A stretch of DNA of 64,000 nt from Saccharothrix saharensis (GCF_006716745.1 NZ_VFPP01000001.1:8257386-8321385); one strand, 5' to 3'; numbered from the stretch's first letter, positions 51,303-59,964 are shown. The notes: generated from the sequence alone by a model not told the origin. Translations and numbers: made by a program.

Positions 51303-51812
51303 GTGACGGAGAGCCTGTGGGACGTGACCGCGGCCGACCTGCGCGCGCGGACGGCGAGCGCGGGCCCGACGCCCGGTGGCGGGTCGGTGGCGGCGGTGTT
51401 CCGTTGCGCGTCGGTGCTGATGGCGTTGGAGATCACCGCTCGGCGTGACCCCTCGGTCGGTGGCGCGATCACGGCAGGCAGGTCCCCGCTCGACCGCCTG
51501 AGCGGAGCCGCGGACCGCGACGTCGAGCTGTTCGGGGACTACCCGCGGGCACGGCGGCTGCCGCGGTCCACCGACGAGGAGCGCGTGCGGCGGCAGGTGG
51601 CGGTGGAGGCGGCGTCGGTGGCGGCCACCGAAGGTCCGCTGAACGCGCTGCGCGGCGCGGAGGCCGACGTGGCGCAGCCCGGCGGCCACGCCACGCCGCT
51701 CACCGCACGACTGGACGCCGTGCGGCGCGCCGCCGTGGCCGCGCACGCCCGCATCGACAGCACCCCGATGGCGAGGACCCCGATGGCGAGGACCCCGGAG
51801 GAATCCCGATGA
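51303..51812 (+). CDS. FTCD_C/FchA-type methenyl-tetrahydrofolate cyclohydrolase
   Basis: A 169-residue member of the formiminotransferase-cyclodeaminase C-terminal family, which includes FchA of methylotrophs (methenyl-H4folate to formyl-H4folate). The start TESLWDVTAADLRARTASAGPTPGGGSVAA carries the Gly-rich PTPGGGSVAA motif; later helices such as RQVAVEAASVAATEGPLNAL fit. It is about 30-40 residues shorter than FchA. Two tandem copies of ATGGCGAGGACCCCG (51768-51797) encode a repeated MARTP at its tail. It overlaps the dehydrogenase gene by 4 nt (ATGA), so both act in one pathway. Confidence 0.82.
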   Translation: MTESLWDVTAADLRARTASAGPTPGGGSVAAVFRCASVLMALEITARRDPSVGGAITAGRSPLDRLSGAADRDVELFGDYPRARRLPRSTDEERVRRQVAVEAASVAATEGPLNALRGAEADVAQPGGHATPLTARLDAVRRAAVAAHARIDSTPMARTPMARTPEESR

Positions 51813-52717
51813 CCGCCCGCACGATCGACCCGGCCGACCTCGCCGAGTCCATCCGCGTCGAGATCCGCGCCGACCTGGCAACGATCCCGGAACGCCTCAC
51901 CGTGGTCGGCTTCCTGGTCGACGGCGACCGGCCCGCGCGGACCTACGCGGAGTACACCCGGCGGGCGTGCGCCGAGGTCGGCATCGACTTCGACCTGCGC
52001 ACGCCCCGCGCCGACGACGTGGAGACCGCCGTCCGCGACGCCGGCGCGGACGGCGACGTGCACGGCGTGTTCGTCTACTACCCGGTCCGCGACCCCGAGC
52101 GGGACCGCTGGTTGCGCGAGCTGGTCGACCCGCGCAAGGACGTGGAGGGCCTGCACTCGTTCTGGAGCCGGTGCCTCTACGAGAACCGGCGGTTCATCGA
52201 CGACGAGGGCGTGCGCCGCGCGGTCCTGCCGTGCACGCCGCTGGCCGTGATGAAGCTGCTGGGCGCGGCGGGCGCGTTCCGGGGCGAGGGGGACACCCCG
52301 CTGGCGTCGGTGAAGGCCTGCGTGTTCAACCGCAGCGAGATCGTCGGCCGCCCGCTGGCCGCCATGCTCGCCAACGACGGCGCCGAGGTCACGTCGTTCG
52401 ACGTCTCCGGTTCCCTGGTGTACCGGCACGCGCCCGGCATCCAGGGCCACCACGTGGACGCGGTGCACGTCGACCGCGCCACCGCCCTGGCCGAGGCGGA
52501 CGTGGTCGTCACCGGCGTGCCGTCCCGCGACTTCCCGCTGGTGCGGGCGGAGGAGGTGAAGCCCGGCGCGGTGTGCCTGAACTTCTCCACCATGAAGAAC
52601 TTCGCCGACGACGTGCTCGACCGCGCCTCGGTCTTCGTGCCCAGGGTGGGCTCGATGACCGTGACCATGGCGATGCGCAACGCGGTCCGCCTCTACCGCA
52701 ACGCCCACTCGTCGTGA
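51809..52717 (+). CDS. MTD1-like NAD-dependent methylene-tetrahydrofolate dehydrogenase
   Basis: A 302-residue FolD-superfamily protein. The stretches YYPVRDPERDRWLRELVDPR, KDVEGLHSFW, LPCTPLAVMKLL, NRSEIVGRPLAAMLANDGAEV and GAVCLNFSTMKNFADDV follow the yeast monofunctional MTD1 dehydrogenase closely, more than ordinary bacterial FolD. It would oxidise methylene-H4folate to methenyl-H4folate with NAD, and the upstream cyclohydrolase supplies the second step that MTD1-type enzymes lack. Its 3' end overlaps the convergent HAF-repeat gene by 25 bp. The MTD1 likeness is from memory, not an alignment. Confidence 0.85.
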   Translation: MTARTIDPADLAESIRVEIRADLATIPERLTVVGFLVDGDRPARTYAEYTRRACAEVGIDFDLRTPRADDVETAVRDAGADGDVHGVFVYYPVRDPERDRWLRELVDPRKDVEGLHSFWSRCLYENRRFIDDEGVRRAVLPCTPLAVMKLLGAAGAFRGEGDTPLASVKACVFNRSEIVGRPLAAMLANDGAEVTSFDVSGSLVYRHAPGIQGHHVDAVHVDRATALAEADVVVTGVPSRDFPLVRAEEVKPGAVCLNFSTMKNFADDVLDRASVFVPRVGSMTVTMAMRNAVRLYRNAHSS

Positions 52718-53847
52718 TCGGTGGGCGCGGGCGTCCAGATCACGGGCCGGTTGGAGCTGTCCGTGCCCGTGGTGTGGCCGACGACGACCCCGTGGTTGTT
52801 GATCGCGACCGGCGAGCTGGAGTGGCCGGTCGGCGGGTCGAGGTAGGTGAGCCGACCGTCGCGCCAGAGGAACGCGCGGGGTGAACCCAGGTCGTTGGCC
52901 GCGGTCCACCCGACGACGTCGCCGCGCTCGTTGATCGCCACCGCCTCGGACGGCGCGGGGACGCCCAGGTCGACCGGTTTGCCGCCGGCGGGCCACAGCA
53001 CCGCGTGACGCGAGCCGTCCTCGGTGGCGGACCACCCGACCGCGTCACCGCGCTCGTTCAGCGCCTGCTCGCCGTGCGCGACGCGGCCGTTCTCCGACAG
53101 CACGGTCGCCTCGGTGCCCTCCCAGCGCAGCGCGACCGTGGCGCGGTTGCCCACGACGACGCCGGCCTCGTTGATCGCCTCGGGGATGTACGGACCGTAG
53201 CCCGATGAGCCGCCCAGCCGCGTGCACGCGCCGTTGACGCACCGCACGGCGGCGAAGTCCTGGGTGGCCGAGTTCGCGTACATGCCGGCCACCGCGCCCG
53301 CGTCGTTGATCGCGTACACCCACACGTCCGGCCCGGACAGCGACAGCTCGGTGTGCCGGCCGGCCTGCCAGACCGCCGCGCGGTTGTGCTGCGTGCGCAT
53401 GAAGGACGTCGAGTAGGTCACCGCCACCGCGCCGTTGTCGTTGACCGCCGCCGCGGTCGCCCACGCGGCGTAGGTCGACATGACGGTGGTCCGCACGCCG
53501 CCGGACCAGAGCCAGGGCTTGTGCTGGTACGGCGCGGTGGCCGCGCGGGTCTCCAGCCCGAGCACCTGCCCGCGTCGGTTGATGCCCACCGCCAGGCCAG
53601 GCCCCAGGTCGGTCGCGCCGCCGGCCGGCGACCAGAGCACGGCGCGCGTCGGCAACCCGTTGCCCTGGGCGCTGCCGACCACCTGGCCGAGGTCGTTGAT
53701 GCCGGTGACGTAGTGGTCGGGTTGGCCGGCCAGGCGGCCCAGTTCCACGACGACCATCGAGGGCTCGGCGACCGCCGACGGCGCTGCGACCAGCGGCAGG
53801 GCGGTCGCGAGCGCCAGGGCGGCCAGCGACGCGCGTAACTCGGGCAT
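52693..53847 (-). CDS. secreted HAF-repeat beta-propeller-like protein
   Basis: A 384-residue exported protein with a signal peptide (ends APSAVA). At least seven HAF-type repeats follow, each with a G-x-N-D-x-G-x-V-V-G pattern: ITGINDLGQVVGSAQG-like, AVNDNGAVAV, AINDAGAVAGMY, AINEAGVVVGNR, ALNERGDAVGWS, AINERGDVVGWT, AINNHGVVVGHT. Each is followed by A-x-x-W. Such proteins occur outside the cell in actinobacteria; no activity is known. ATG at 53847 has GGAG upstream. Confidence 0.87.
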   Translation of the reverse strand: MPELRASLAALALATALPLVAAPSAVAEPSMVVVELGRLAGQPDHYVTGINDLGQVVGSAQGNGLPTRAVLWSPAGGATDLGPGLAVGINRRGQVLGLETRAATAPYQHKPWLWSGGVRTTVMSTYAAWATAAAVNDNGAVAVTYSTSFMRTQHNRAAVWQAGRHTELSLSGPDVWVYAINDAGAVAGMYANSATQDFAAVRCVNGACTRLGGSSGYGPYIPEAINEAGVVVGNRATVALRWEGTEATVLSENGRVAHGEQALNERGDAVGWSATEDGSRHAVLWPAGGKPVDLGVPAPSEAVAINERGDVVGWTAANDLGSPRAFLWRDGRLTYLDPPTGHSSSPVAINNHGVVVGHTTGTDSSNRPVIWTPAPTDHDEWALR

Positions 53848-53959
53848 GATCGCTCCGTTGCGAGGATGTCCTGCTGGATCGATCAAACGGTAACCCGGCC
53901 CCGTCCGCGGCGGTGTCGGCCGGACAGCGCAACCATCGGCGGAACCCCTTGCGCGGCAC

Positions 53960-54466
53960 GGGGGTCGGCTCAGCGCGAGGCGCCAAGACCCCGGCAGCGC
54001 CGCGCCGGGCGCGAGGTCGATGGTGCCGACCCGCCCGTCGACCGACCCACCGGTGGTCCAGGTCTCCGGGTTCCACCGCCCCGGGTCCGCGTGAATGACC
54101 CGGGTGATCCGGTGCCGGGCCGGCAGCCCGGCCTCCGGCGTGAACCGCATGGCGCCGACGTAGCACGCGTAGAGCCGTGCCAACTGCTCGATGGCGCTGT
54201 TCGGGTCGAAGTCGTACGGCGAGGGCTCGGACACCGGGTTCGCGCCCGGGCGTTCACCCACGGCAGCGCGGAATTCGTCGATTCCCGACTCCGGTCGGCC
54301 GACCGCGGCACTTCACCGGTCTGCGTCCACCGGGCCGGGAGGCAAACGGTCCTGGCCGCCGCGGCAGCGGTCAGCGTGGTCATCGCGAGGACACCGACGA
54401 GCAGCGCCGCGAGCGCCGTTCGGGCCGTCGACCGGCGAAAACAGTTCCGGCAAGCGCTCGTTTCAC
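53960..54466 (-). pseudogene. frameshifted secreted-protein gene
   Basis: A GTG at 54466 begins MKRALAGTVF; one frame over is a signal peptide (RTALAALLVGVLAMTTLTAAAA) continuing to TQTGEVPRSADRSRES. A second frame then carries a coherent stretch, SPYDFDPNSAIEQLARLYAC and YVGAMRFTPEAG followed by HRITRVIHADPGRWNPETW. At least two frameshifts are needed to join them. The family is not recognised. The left boundary is approximate because the last frame runs on into non-coding text before the HAF gene start. Confidence 0.45.
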
Positions 54467-54493
54467 GGATCGGCGCACGGGTAAACCGGAGCC

Positions 54494-55042
54494 ATGAGCG
54501 AACGGGAAGACGTAATCGAGCTGCTTGTCCGCCAGCACGGTGAACTCCGCGCGCTGTTCACCGAGGTCGAGACCGCCAAGGGCAGCGAGCGCGTGGACGC
54601 GTTCCACCGGTTGGTGCGGTTGCTCGCGGTGCACGAGACGGCGGAGGAGGAGATCGTGCACCCGGCCGCGCGGCGCGGTGAGGGCGGCGACGCGATCGTG
54701 GACGCGCGGGTCGCCGAGGAGCGCCGGGCCAAGGAACTCCTGGTCACCATGGACAAGATCGGCGTGGAGGCGGAGGGGTTCGACACGCTGCTGGCGCAGT
54801 TGCGCGACGACGTGCTGGCCCACGCCGAGCACGAGGAGCGCGACGAGTTCCCCAGGCTGCGCGAGCAGTACGACGGGGACCGGCTCGAGGCGATGGCGAA
54901 GGCCGTGCGGGCCGCGGAGGCCGTCGCACCCACCCGCCCGCACCCCGGCATCGAGTCGCCCGGCGCGACCATGCTGCTCGGCCCGCCGATCGCGTTGTTC
55001 GACCGGGCCCGCGACCTGGTCCGCGACGTGCTGCGGCGGTGA
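54494..55042 (+). CDS. hemerythrin HHE domain protein
   Basis: A 182-residue cytoplasmic protein. Iron ligands of the HHE fold are visible: QHGEL (His 15), VHETAEEEIVHPAARR (His and Glu near 50-60) and HAEHEERDEFPRL (near 113-120). Such proteins bind a di-iron centre and oxygen or NO. The tail from 150 on is not part of the fold. The start lies within 28 bp of a decayed gene on the other strand, and the stop is 4 bp from the convergent GH5 gene. Confidence 0.92.
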   Translation: MSEREDVIELLVRQHGELRALFTEVETAKGSERVDAFHRLVRLLAVHETAEEEIVHPAARRGEGGDAIVDARVAEERRAKELLVTMDKIGVEAEGFDTLLAQLRDDVLAHAEHEERDEFPRLREQYDGDRLEAMAKAVRAAEAVAPTRPHPGIESPGATMLLGPPIALFDRARDLVRDVLRR

Positions 55043-55045
55043 CGG

Positions 55046-56887
55046 TCAGCCGAACGCGGCGGTGACCCACGCGGTCAGCTCGGCGCGGGCGGCGGCCACC
55101 GACCCGGCCGCCGCGCCGTCGGCCACCAAGGCGAAGTGCACGCCGGAGTCCCTCGTGGACAACAGGAGTCGGTGCACGCCGGGCACACCCGGCTCGGGCG
55201 CGAAGGCCACCGGCTCGGTGCCGGTGTACGGTGGAAGTCCGGTGATGGCACCGAGATCGCTCACCACCGCGGTCGACGCGGGCGGGAACGACGAGGGCAG
55301 GTGGAGTTCCGTCGGCGCGGCCACCCCGTTGCCACGCCACACCAGAACGCCGAACCGGCCCGTGCCGACCAGAGCGCGCACGGCGGGCATCGTGTCGGGG
55401 ATCCGGTTCCACGACAACACCGCACCGCCGTCGCGAGCGCGGTCCTCGTAGGTGAACGCGGCCGTGCGGCCCGCCACGGCTCGCGGGAACAGCCGGTCGA
55501 CCACCCGGCTCTCCACCGTCAGCACGGGGTTGCCGGCGTCGTCGACGCGCACCGCGGAGAAGTGCTCGTCGTTCATCGCGTCACCCTCGGTGCGGACCTT
55601 GTCCGGGTTGTCGTTCATCAGCTCGTGGTGCCGCCCGTAGTTGACGTCCCAGTGCCACTGGCTGCCCGACAGCACCGGGCCGGACCCCGCCGCGCCCGCC
55701 CACCACCGCGCGCCGGGCACCCGCGAGTCCAGCGCCTGGTACATCGCCTTGAGCACGCTCGGGTTCTTGTCCGAGGTGAAGCCCGCGACCGGGTGCCCGA
55801 ACTCCGACACGATCGCGGCCGTGCCGTGCGCGTTCGCGCGGTCCCGGATGCGGCCGAAGTCCACCGCGTACTCGCCGTCACCCGCCTTGCCGGGCTTGAG
55901 CAGCCCCGACTGCGCCTTGCCGTCGTAGAAGTGCGAGTTGAACACGAAGCGCTCGCCGAGCGGCGGCACCGCCGGGAACCCACCCGGTTCCGCGAAGAAC
56001 TCCACGTTCTGGTTCCAGAACACCAGCGGCTCGACGAACGCGGGCTTCTCGGCCCACCCCGCCTCGTCCATCCGCTGCCGGAACTGCCGGTAGAACGGCA
56101 CGAGCAGGTCGCGTTCCCAGGTGACGCCGTCCTGACCGGCGTCGTACCTGCCCGCGTAGGGCTCGTTGAGCGGGTTGACGCCGAGCACGAGCCGGAACGC
56201 CTCCGTCGACAGCGACGCCTCCAGGTGCCGCATGGCCTCACCTGCCTGCCACAGGAATTCGTCGCGGATCCGGACCGGCCCGGCGGCGGTGGTGACCTCG
56301 CGGTTGTGCCAGAAGTCGTGCACCGCGGCCGTGACGGCGTTGTTGTTCTTCATGTTCTGACCCCAGTGCACGCAGATCCCGCACGACTCCTTCGGGTAGC
56401 CGCCCGCGCGCACGACCCACTCCGGCGCGCCGTCGCCGGTGTACCAGCTGTCCCGGTTGAACAGGTACCGCGAGTACAGGTCCTGGTGGAAGTCGACGTA
56501 GACGCGGATGCCCTGGTCGGTGAACGCGGTGACCTGTTCGGTCACCCGGTCGAGGTAGCCGTGGTCGATGCGCCGGGGCTCCGGCTCGACCCACGCCCAC
56601 GTGACGAGGAAGCGCACCGCGTTCGCGCCGGTCAGCCGTCGCATCGCCGCCGCGGACGACCGCGCGTCCGCCGTGCTCGCGAACGGCAGCCCCCGGTGCT
56701 CGGCGAGCTTGGCCGTGCCGGAGACGTTGAACCCGCGCAGCACCACCTCGCGGCCGTGCCGGTCGCGGAACGCGCCGTCGGCGACCGTGATCGGGGAGCC
56801 GTCGAACCACAGCGCGCTCGGCACGGCGAACGCCGACGTGGTCGACAGGGTCAGCACCAGCACCAGCAGGAGCGCGATCCGCTTCAC
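55046..56887 (-). CDS. secreted GH5 glycosidase (endoglycoceramidase-like)
   Basis: A 613-residue exported enzyme. After the signal peptide (ends SAFAV) is a GH5-type (beta/alpha)8 domain with AVRFLVTWAWVEPEPRRIDHGYLD, FHQDLYSRYLFN, GVNPLNEPYAG (acid/base Glu near 255) and IVSEFGHPVAG (nucleophile Glu near 370). A C-terminal beta domain follows (about 480-600). The HQDLYSR-NEP-SEFG layout matches endoglycoceramidases, which cut glycan from glycolipid; a beta-glycan substrate is also possible. GTG at 56887 with GAAGG. Convergent with hemerythrin, divergent from the PaaX regulator. Confidence 0.92.
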   Translation of the reverse strand: MKRIALLLVLVLTLSTTSAFAVPSALWFDGSPITVADGAFRDRHGREVVLRGFNVSGTAKLAEHRGLPFASTADARSSAAAMRRLTGANAVRFLVTWAWVEPEPRRIDHGYLDRVTEQVTAFTDQGIRVYVDFHQDLYSRYLFNRDSWYTGDGAPEWVVRAGGYPKESCGICVHWGQNMKNNNAVTAAVHDFWHNREVTTAAGPVRIRDEFLWQAGEAMRHLEASLSTEAFRLVLGVNPLNEPYAGRYDAGQDGVTWERDLLVPFYRQFRQRMDEAGWAEKPAFVEPLVFWNQNVEFFAEPGGFPAVPPLGERFVFNSHFYDGKAQSGLLKPGKAGDGEYAVDFGRIRDRANAHGTAAIVSEFGHPVAGFTSDKNPSVLKAMYQALDSRVPGARWWAGAAGSGPVLSGSQWHWDVNYGRHHELMNDNPDKVRTEGDAMNDEHFSAVRVDDAGNPVLTVESRVVDRLFPRAVAGRTAAFTYEDRARDGGAVLSWNRIPDTMPAVRALVGTGRFGVLVWRGNGVAAPTELHLPSSFPPASTAVVSDLGAITGLPPYTGTEPVAFAPEPGVPGVHRLLLSTRDSGVHFALVADGAAAGSVAAARAELTAWVTAAFG

Positions 56888-56989
56888 CGCGACCGCCCTT
56901 CACTCGACTGGAGATGAAGGCGTTTCACGTTGAGGGTAGCCCATCGGCCGGGTCGCACAAGGCCGTCGAACCGGGGTTACGCTCGGCCG

Positions 56990-57835
56990 GTGATCCCGCA
57001 CGACGACCCGCAGGCCCGTGAGCAGGAGGCATCGGTCCGGCCGCAGTCGCTGATGCTCAGCTTCCTCGGCATCCACGTGCTCAACCGGGGCGTCGCGGTG
57101 TTCTCCGGCAGCGTCATCGACGTGTTCGCCCGGGTCGGCGTGTCCGAGGAGGCGGTGCGCTCGACGTTGACCCGCATGGTCAAGCGGGACCTGCTGGCGC
57201 GGCACCGCCGCGGCCGGCGGATGTACTTCGGCCTCACCCCGCGTTCCGCGGCCGTGCTGGAGGACGGCGAGCACCGGGTCTGGCGCAGCGGCGCGATCAA
57301 CGACGACTGGGACGGCACGTGGACGATGGTGGGGTTCTCCCTGCCGGAGTCGTGGCGCAGCCAGCGCCACGACCTGCGCTCGCGCCTGGTGTGGGGCGGG
57401 TTCGGCCCGCTGCAGAACGGCCTGTGGGTCGCGCCCGGCGTGGTCGACGTGCCCGCACTGGTCGAGGACCTGGACCTGAGCGACTACCTGAAGGTGTTCA
57501 CCGCGCACACGGCCAAGCCGACCGAGGCCGAGCAGATCGCCCACGCGGCGTTCGACGTGCCCGCCATCGCCGACCGCTACCGGTCGTTCCTGCGCCGCTG
57601 GGACCACGACCGCCCGCTGGCCGACGCGCCGGACGACCTGGCCAGGCAACTGCTCCTGCACACCGAGTGGCTGCACCTCGTCCGCCAGGACCCGCGCCTG
57701 CCGGCCGAGCACCTGCCCGCCGACTGGCCCGCCATCCGCGCCCAGCACGTCTTCCGCGCTCTGGCCGCCGCCTACGACGCACCGGCCCGGTCGATCGCCG
57801 ACTCGGTCCTGGACGCGATCCCGGTCGACGGGTGA
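56990..57835 (+). CDS. PaaX family transcriptional regulator
   Basis: A 281-residue regulator with the PaaX N-terminal winged helix (MLSFLGIHVLNRGVAVFSGSVIDVFARVGVSEEAVRSTLTRMVKRDLLARHRRGRRMYFGLT split over residues 18-80), a central PaaX domain (WDGTWTMVGFSLPESWRSQRHDLRSRL) and the C-terminal domain. PaaX classically senses phenylacetyl-CoA, but no paa genes are near; in actinomycetes these regulators also control other catabolic genes. GTG is 6 nt after TACGCT (leaderless). It is divergent from the GH5 gene and 282 bp upstream of the pectate lyase gene. Confidence 0.92.
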   Translation: MIPHDDPQAREQEASVRPQSLMLSFLGIHVLNRGVAVFSGSVIDVFARVGVSEEAVRSTLTRMVKRDLLARHRRGRRMYFGLTPRSAAVLEDGEHRVWRSGAINDDWDGTWTMVGFSLPESWRSQRHDLRSRLVWGGFGPLQNGLWVAPGVVDVPALVEDLDLSDYLKVFTAHTAKPTEAEQIAHAAFDVPAIADRYRSFLRRWDHDRPLADAPDDLARQLLLHTEWLHLVRQDPRLPAEHLPADWPAIRAQHVFRALAAAYDAPARSIADSVLDAIPVDG

Positions 57836-57904
57836 TCCCGCGAACGGCGGGTTCGGCGTCTTTTCGCCGTGATTGCGCGGCCGAACCACTCGGGTGACGT
57901 GCCG

Positions 57905-57934
57905 TTGACGATCCGGAAACACGTGCTCTACCTT
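57905..57934 (+). promoter_or_regulatory. candidate housekeeping promoter of the pectate lyase gene
   Basis: TTGACG (57905-57910) and TACCTT (57929-57934) are spaced by 18 nt, close to the SigA-type consensus. A start near 57941 would give a 5' leader of about 175 nt that carries the tandem operators at 58026-58059. Confidence 0.45.
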
Positions 57935-58025
57935 CGCGACAAGGATTTCGAACCCTTTCGAGAGCGTGCCGCCAACCGCCGCCTCCGTTTGTCGGCAGCC
58001 GTCGCCCCGGCGTGTTCGCACCCGT

Positions 58026-58059
58026 GTTCACCAGCGTGAACGCATTCACCACCGTGAAC
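58026..58059. promoter_or_regulatory. tandem 16-bp operators before the pectate lyase gene
   Basis: GTTCACCAGCGTGAAC (58026-58041) and ATTCACCACCGTGAAC (58044-58059) are dyads of GTTCAC-N4-GTGAAC type, the second with one mismatch, with centres 18 bp apart. They lie about 60-90 nt upstream of the GTG start. The regulator is unknown. Confidence 0.6.
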
Positions 58060-58117
58060 GTCGGCGGTCGGCGGAATTCGGGCGAAGAAACGCCCGTTCC
58101 AGCAGCAGGAGGCTCTA

Positions 58118-59713
58118 GTGGGCAAGCACGGCAGATTAGCGTCGCTCGCCGCCGCGGCGAGCGCGTTCGTGGTCGCGGTGGCGGTTTTGCTGGTGCCCTC
58201 GGCATCGGCCGCGACGTTGTTCGGCGACGACTTCGAGGACGGCGACTCGACCGGGTGGAGCTCCAGCGGCGGCAGTTGGTCGGTGGTCGCCGACGGGTCG
58301 CGGGCGTGGCGCCAGTCGGGCACCAGCTCGGACGCCCGGGCGCTGGCGGGCACGGCGTGGGCCGGTCAGTCGGTGCAGGCCCGGGTCAAGCCGACGGGGT
58401 TCAACGGCTCGAACCGGCACGTCGCCGTGACGGCCCGCGTGCAGAACACGGGCAACTACTACTACCTGGCCCTGACCAACGCGGGCACCGCCGTGCTCGG
58501 CAAGCGGGCCGGCGGCGGGCACACCGCCCTGGCCACCGCACCCACCAGCGTCACCGTCGGCACCTGGCACACCGTGCGGCTGGAGGCGTTCGGCAGCACG
58601 CTGCGCGGCTTCGTGGACGGCGCGCAGGTCCTGACGGCGACCGACGCGACGTTCGGCAGCGGCCGGATCGGTGTGGCCACGTACTACGCCTCGGCGTCGT
58701 TCGACGACGTGCTGGTCACCGACGTGGCCGGACCCGGCGGGCCGACGAGCACCACCACCACGACCACCACCACGCAGCAACCCGGCTCGTGCGCCACGTC
58801 CGGGCGTCCCGAGGGGTTCGCCTCGGTCACCGCGTGGGGCCAGAGCGGCACGACCGGCGGCGCGGGCGGACCGACCATCGAGGTCGACACGGCCGCGGAG
58901 TTCCTGACCGCCGTCGCGCAGACCGGGCCGCTGAACATCTGCGTGCGCGGCATGATCGCGCTGCCCGGCCCGATGCACAACGTCACGTCGGACAAGACGA
59001 TCGTCGGCATCGGCTCGGCCTCGGGCTTCACCGGCGGCGGGCTGAACATCGGCCTGCCGGTCTCCGACGTCACCTCCCCGCCCGCCGACGCCGTGCACAA
59101 CGTCATCGTGCGCAACCTGGTGTTCCGCGGCTGGGCCGACGACGCGATCAACGTGCAGATGTTCTCCCACCACGTGTGGATCGACCACAACGACCTGTCG
59201 GACGGCTACGACGGCGCGATCGACATCAAGCGCGGCTCCAGCTACGTCACCGTCTCGTGGAACCACACCCACGACCACACCAAGAACATGCTGCTGGGCC
59301 ACGACGACAGCAACGGCGCGCAGGACGTCGGCCGGCTGAGGGTGACCTACCACCACAACTGGTTCGACCGCACGCCGCAACGCAACCCGCGCGTCCGGTT
59401 CGGCGAGCCGGTGCACGTGTTCAACAACTACTACCTCTACAACACCGACGTCGGCGTGGCGTGCCAGGCGGACTCGGGCTGCGTCGTCGAGGGCAACTAC
59501 TTCGAGGACGTCGAGGAGCCGGTGAGCAACAGCTACGCGGGCCCGGGCGGGCGGTGCGTGGCGCGGAACAACGTGCTCGCCGGCGAGTCGGGCCCGCCGG
59601 ACTGCAGCGGCAGCGTGCAGGAACCGCGCGACTACTACGCCTACACGCTGGACGACCCGAACACGGTGAAGGCGACCGTGATGGCGGGCGCGGGCGTCGG
59701 CAGGATCGGCTGA
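58118..59713 (+). CDS. secreted family-1 pectate lyase with N-terminal LamG-like domain
   Basis: A 531-residue exported lyase. After the signal peptide (ends ASAAT), residues 35-205 form a concanavalin/LamG-type domain (DDFEDGDSTGWSSSGGSW; YYYLALTNAGTAVL), then a Thr linker. The PL1 beta-helix follows with VTSDKTIVGIGS, HHVWIDHNDLSDGYDGAIDIKRGS (calcium-site Asp) and YHHNWFDRTPQRNPRVRFG (catalytic Arg). It cleaves polygalacturonate by beta-elimination, yielding unsaturated oligouronides. GTG at 58118 with GGAGG. With the aldarate operon nearby it suggests pectin use. Confidence 0.94.
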   Translation: MGKHGRLASLAAAASAFVVAVAVLLVPSASAATLFGDDFEDGDSTGWSSSGGSWSVVADGSRAWRQSGTSSDARALAGTAWAGQSVQARVKPTGFNGSNRHVAVTARVQNTGNYYYLALTNAGTAVLGKRAGGGHTALATAPTSVTVGTWHTVRLEAFGSTLRGFVDGAQVLTATDATFGSGRIGVATYYASASFDDVLVTDVAGPGGPTSTTTTTTTTQQPGSCATSGRPEGFASVTAWGQSGTTGGAGGPTIEVDTAAEFLTAVAQTGPLNICVRGMIALPGPMHNVTSDKTIVGIGSASGFTGGGLNIGLPVSDVTSPPADAVHNVIVRNLVFRGWADDAINVQMFSHHVWIDHNDLSDGYDGAIDIKRGSSYVTVSWNHTHDHTKNMLLGHDDSNGAQDVGRLRVTYHHNWFDRTPQRNPRVRFGEPVHVFNNYYLYNTDVGVACQADSGCVVEGNYFEDVEEPVSNSYAGPGGRCVARNNVLAGESGPPDCSGSVQEPRDYYAYTLDDPNTVKATVMAGAGVGRIG

Positions 59714-59718
59714 CCGGC

Positions 59719-59749
59719 ACGGCGTGGCCGGCCAACCCGGCCACGCCGT
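59719..59749 (+). terminator. terminator after the pectate lyase gene
   Basis: A 13-bp perfect stem (ACGGCGTGGCCGG and its complement) over a 5-nt loop, 5 nt after the stop codon. Confidence 0.78.
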
Positions 59750-59763
59750 CCCATCCAGCCCCA

Positions 59764-59964
59764 CCCGCGTGTCGAACCTCCAGGTCCCGCGTGTCGAACC
59801 CCCAGGTCCCGCGTGTCGAACCTTCAGGCCCCCCGAATTCAACGTTCAGGACCCCGCCCGGTCGGGGGGGCGGCGGACGCGGACGTAGAACTCAGGGGTC
59901 CTGAGCGTTCGACACTCGGGCGCTGAGCGTTCGACACGCGGGACCTGGAGGTTCGACTCGCGCG
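59764..59964. repeat. 4+4 inverted array of 22-bp repeats
   Basis: Four head-to-tail 22-bp units start at 59764, 59786, 59808 and 59830, each built on CCCGCGTGTCGAAC plus an 8-nt end such as CTCCAGGT (the fourth is degenerate). After a GC-rich centre (59852-59876) come four units in reverse orientation at 59877 (degenerate), 59899, 59921 and 59943. The period is exactly 22 bp throughout. The block lies between a terminator and the end of a convergent hydrolase gene, encodes nothing and could form a large cruciform. Confidence 0.92.

Noticed and set aside
59764..59964. CRISPR array
   Set aside because: Repeats abut with no spacers, half are inverted, the unit is only 22 bp and there are no cas genes in the window.
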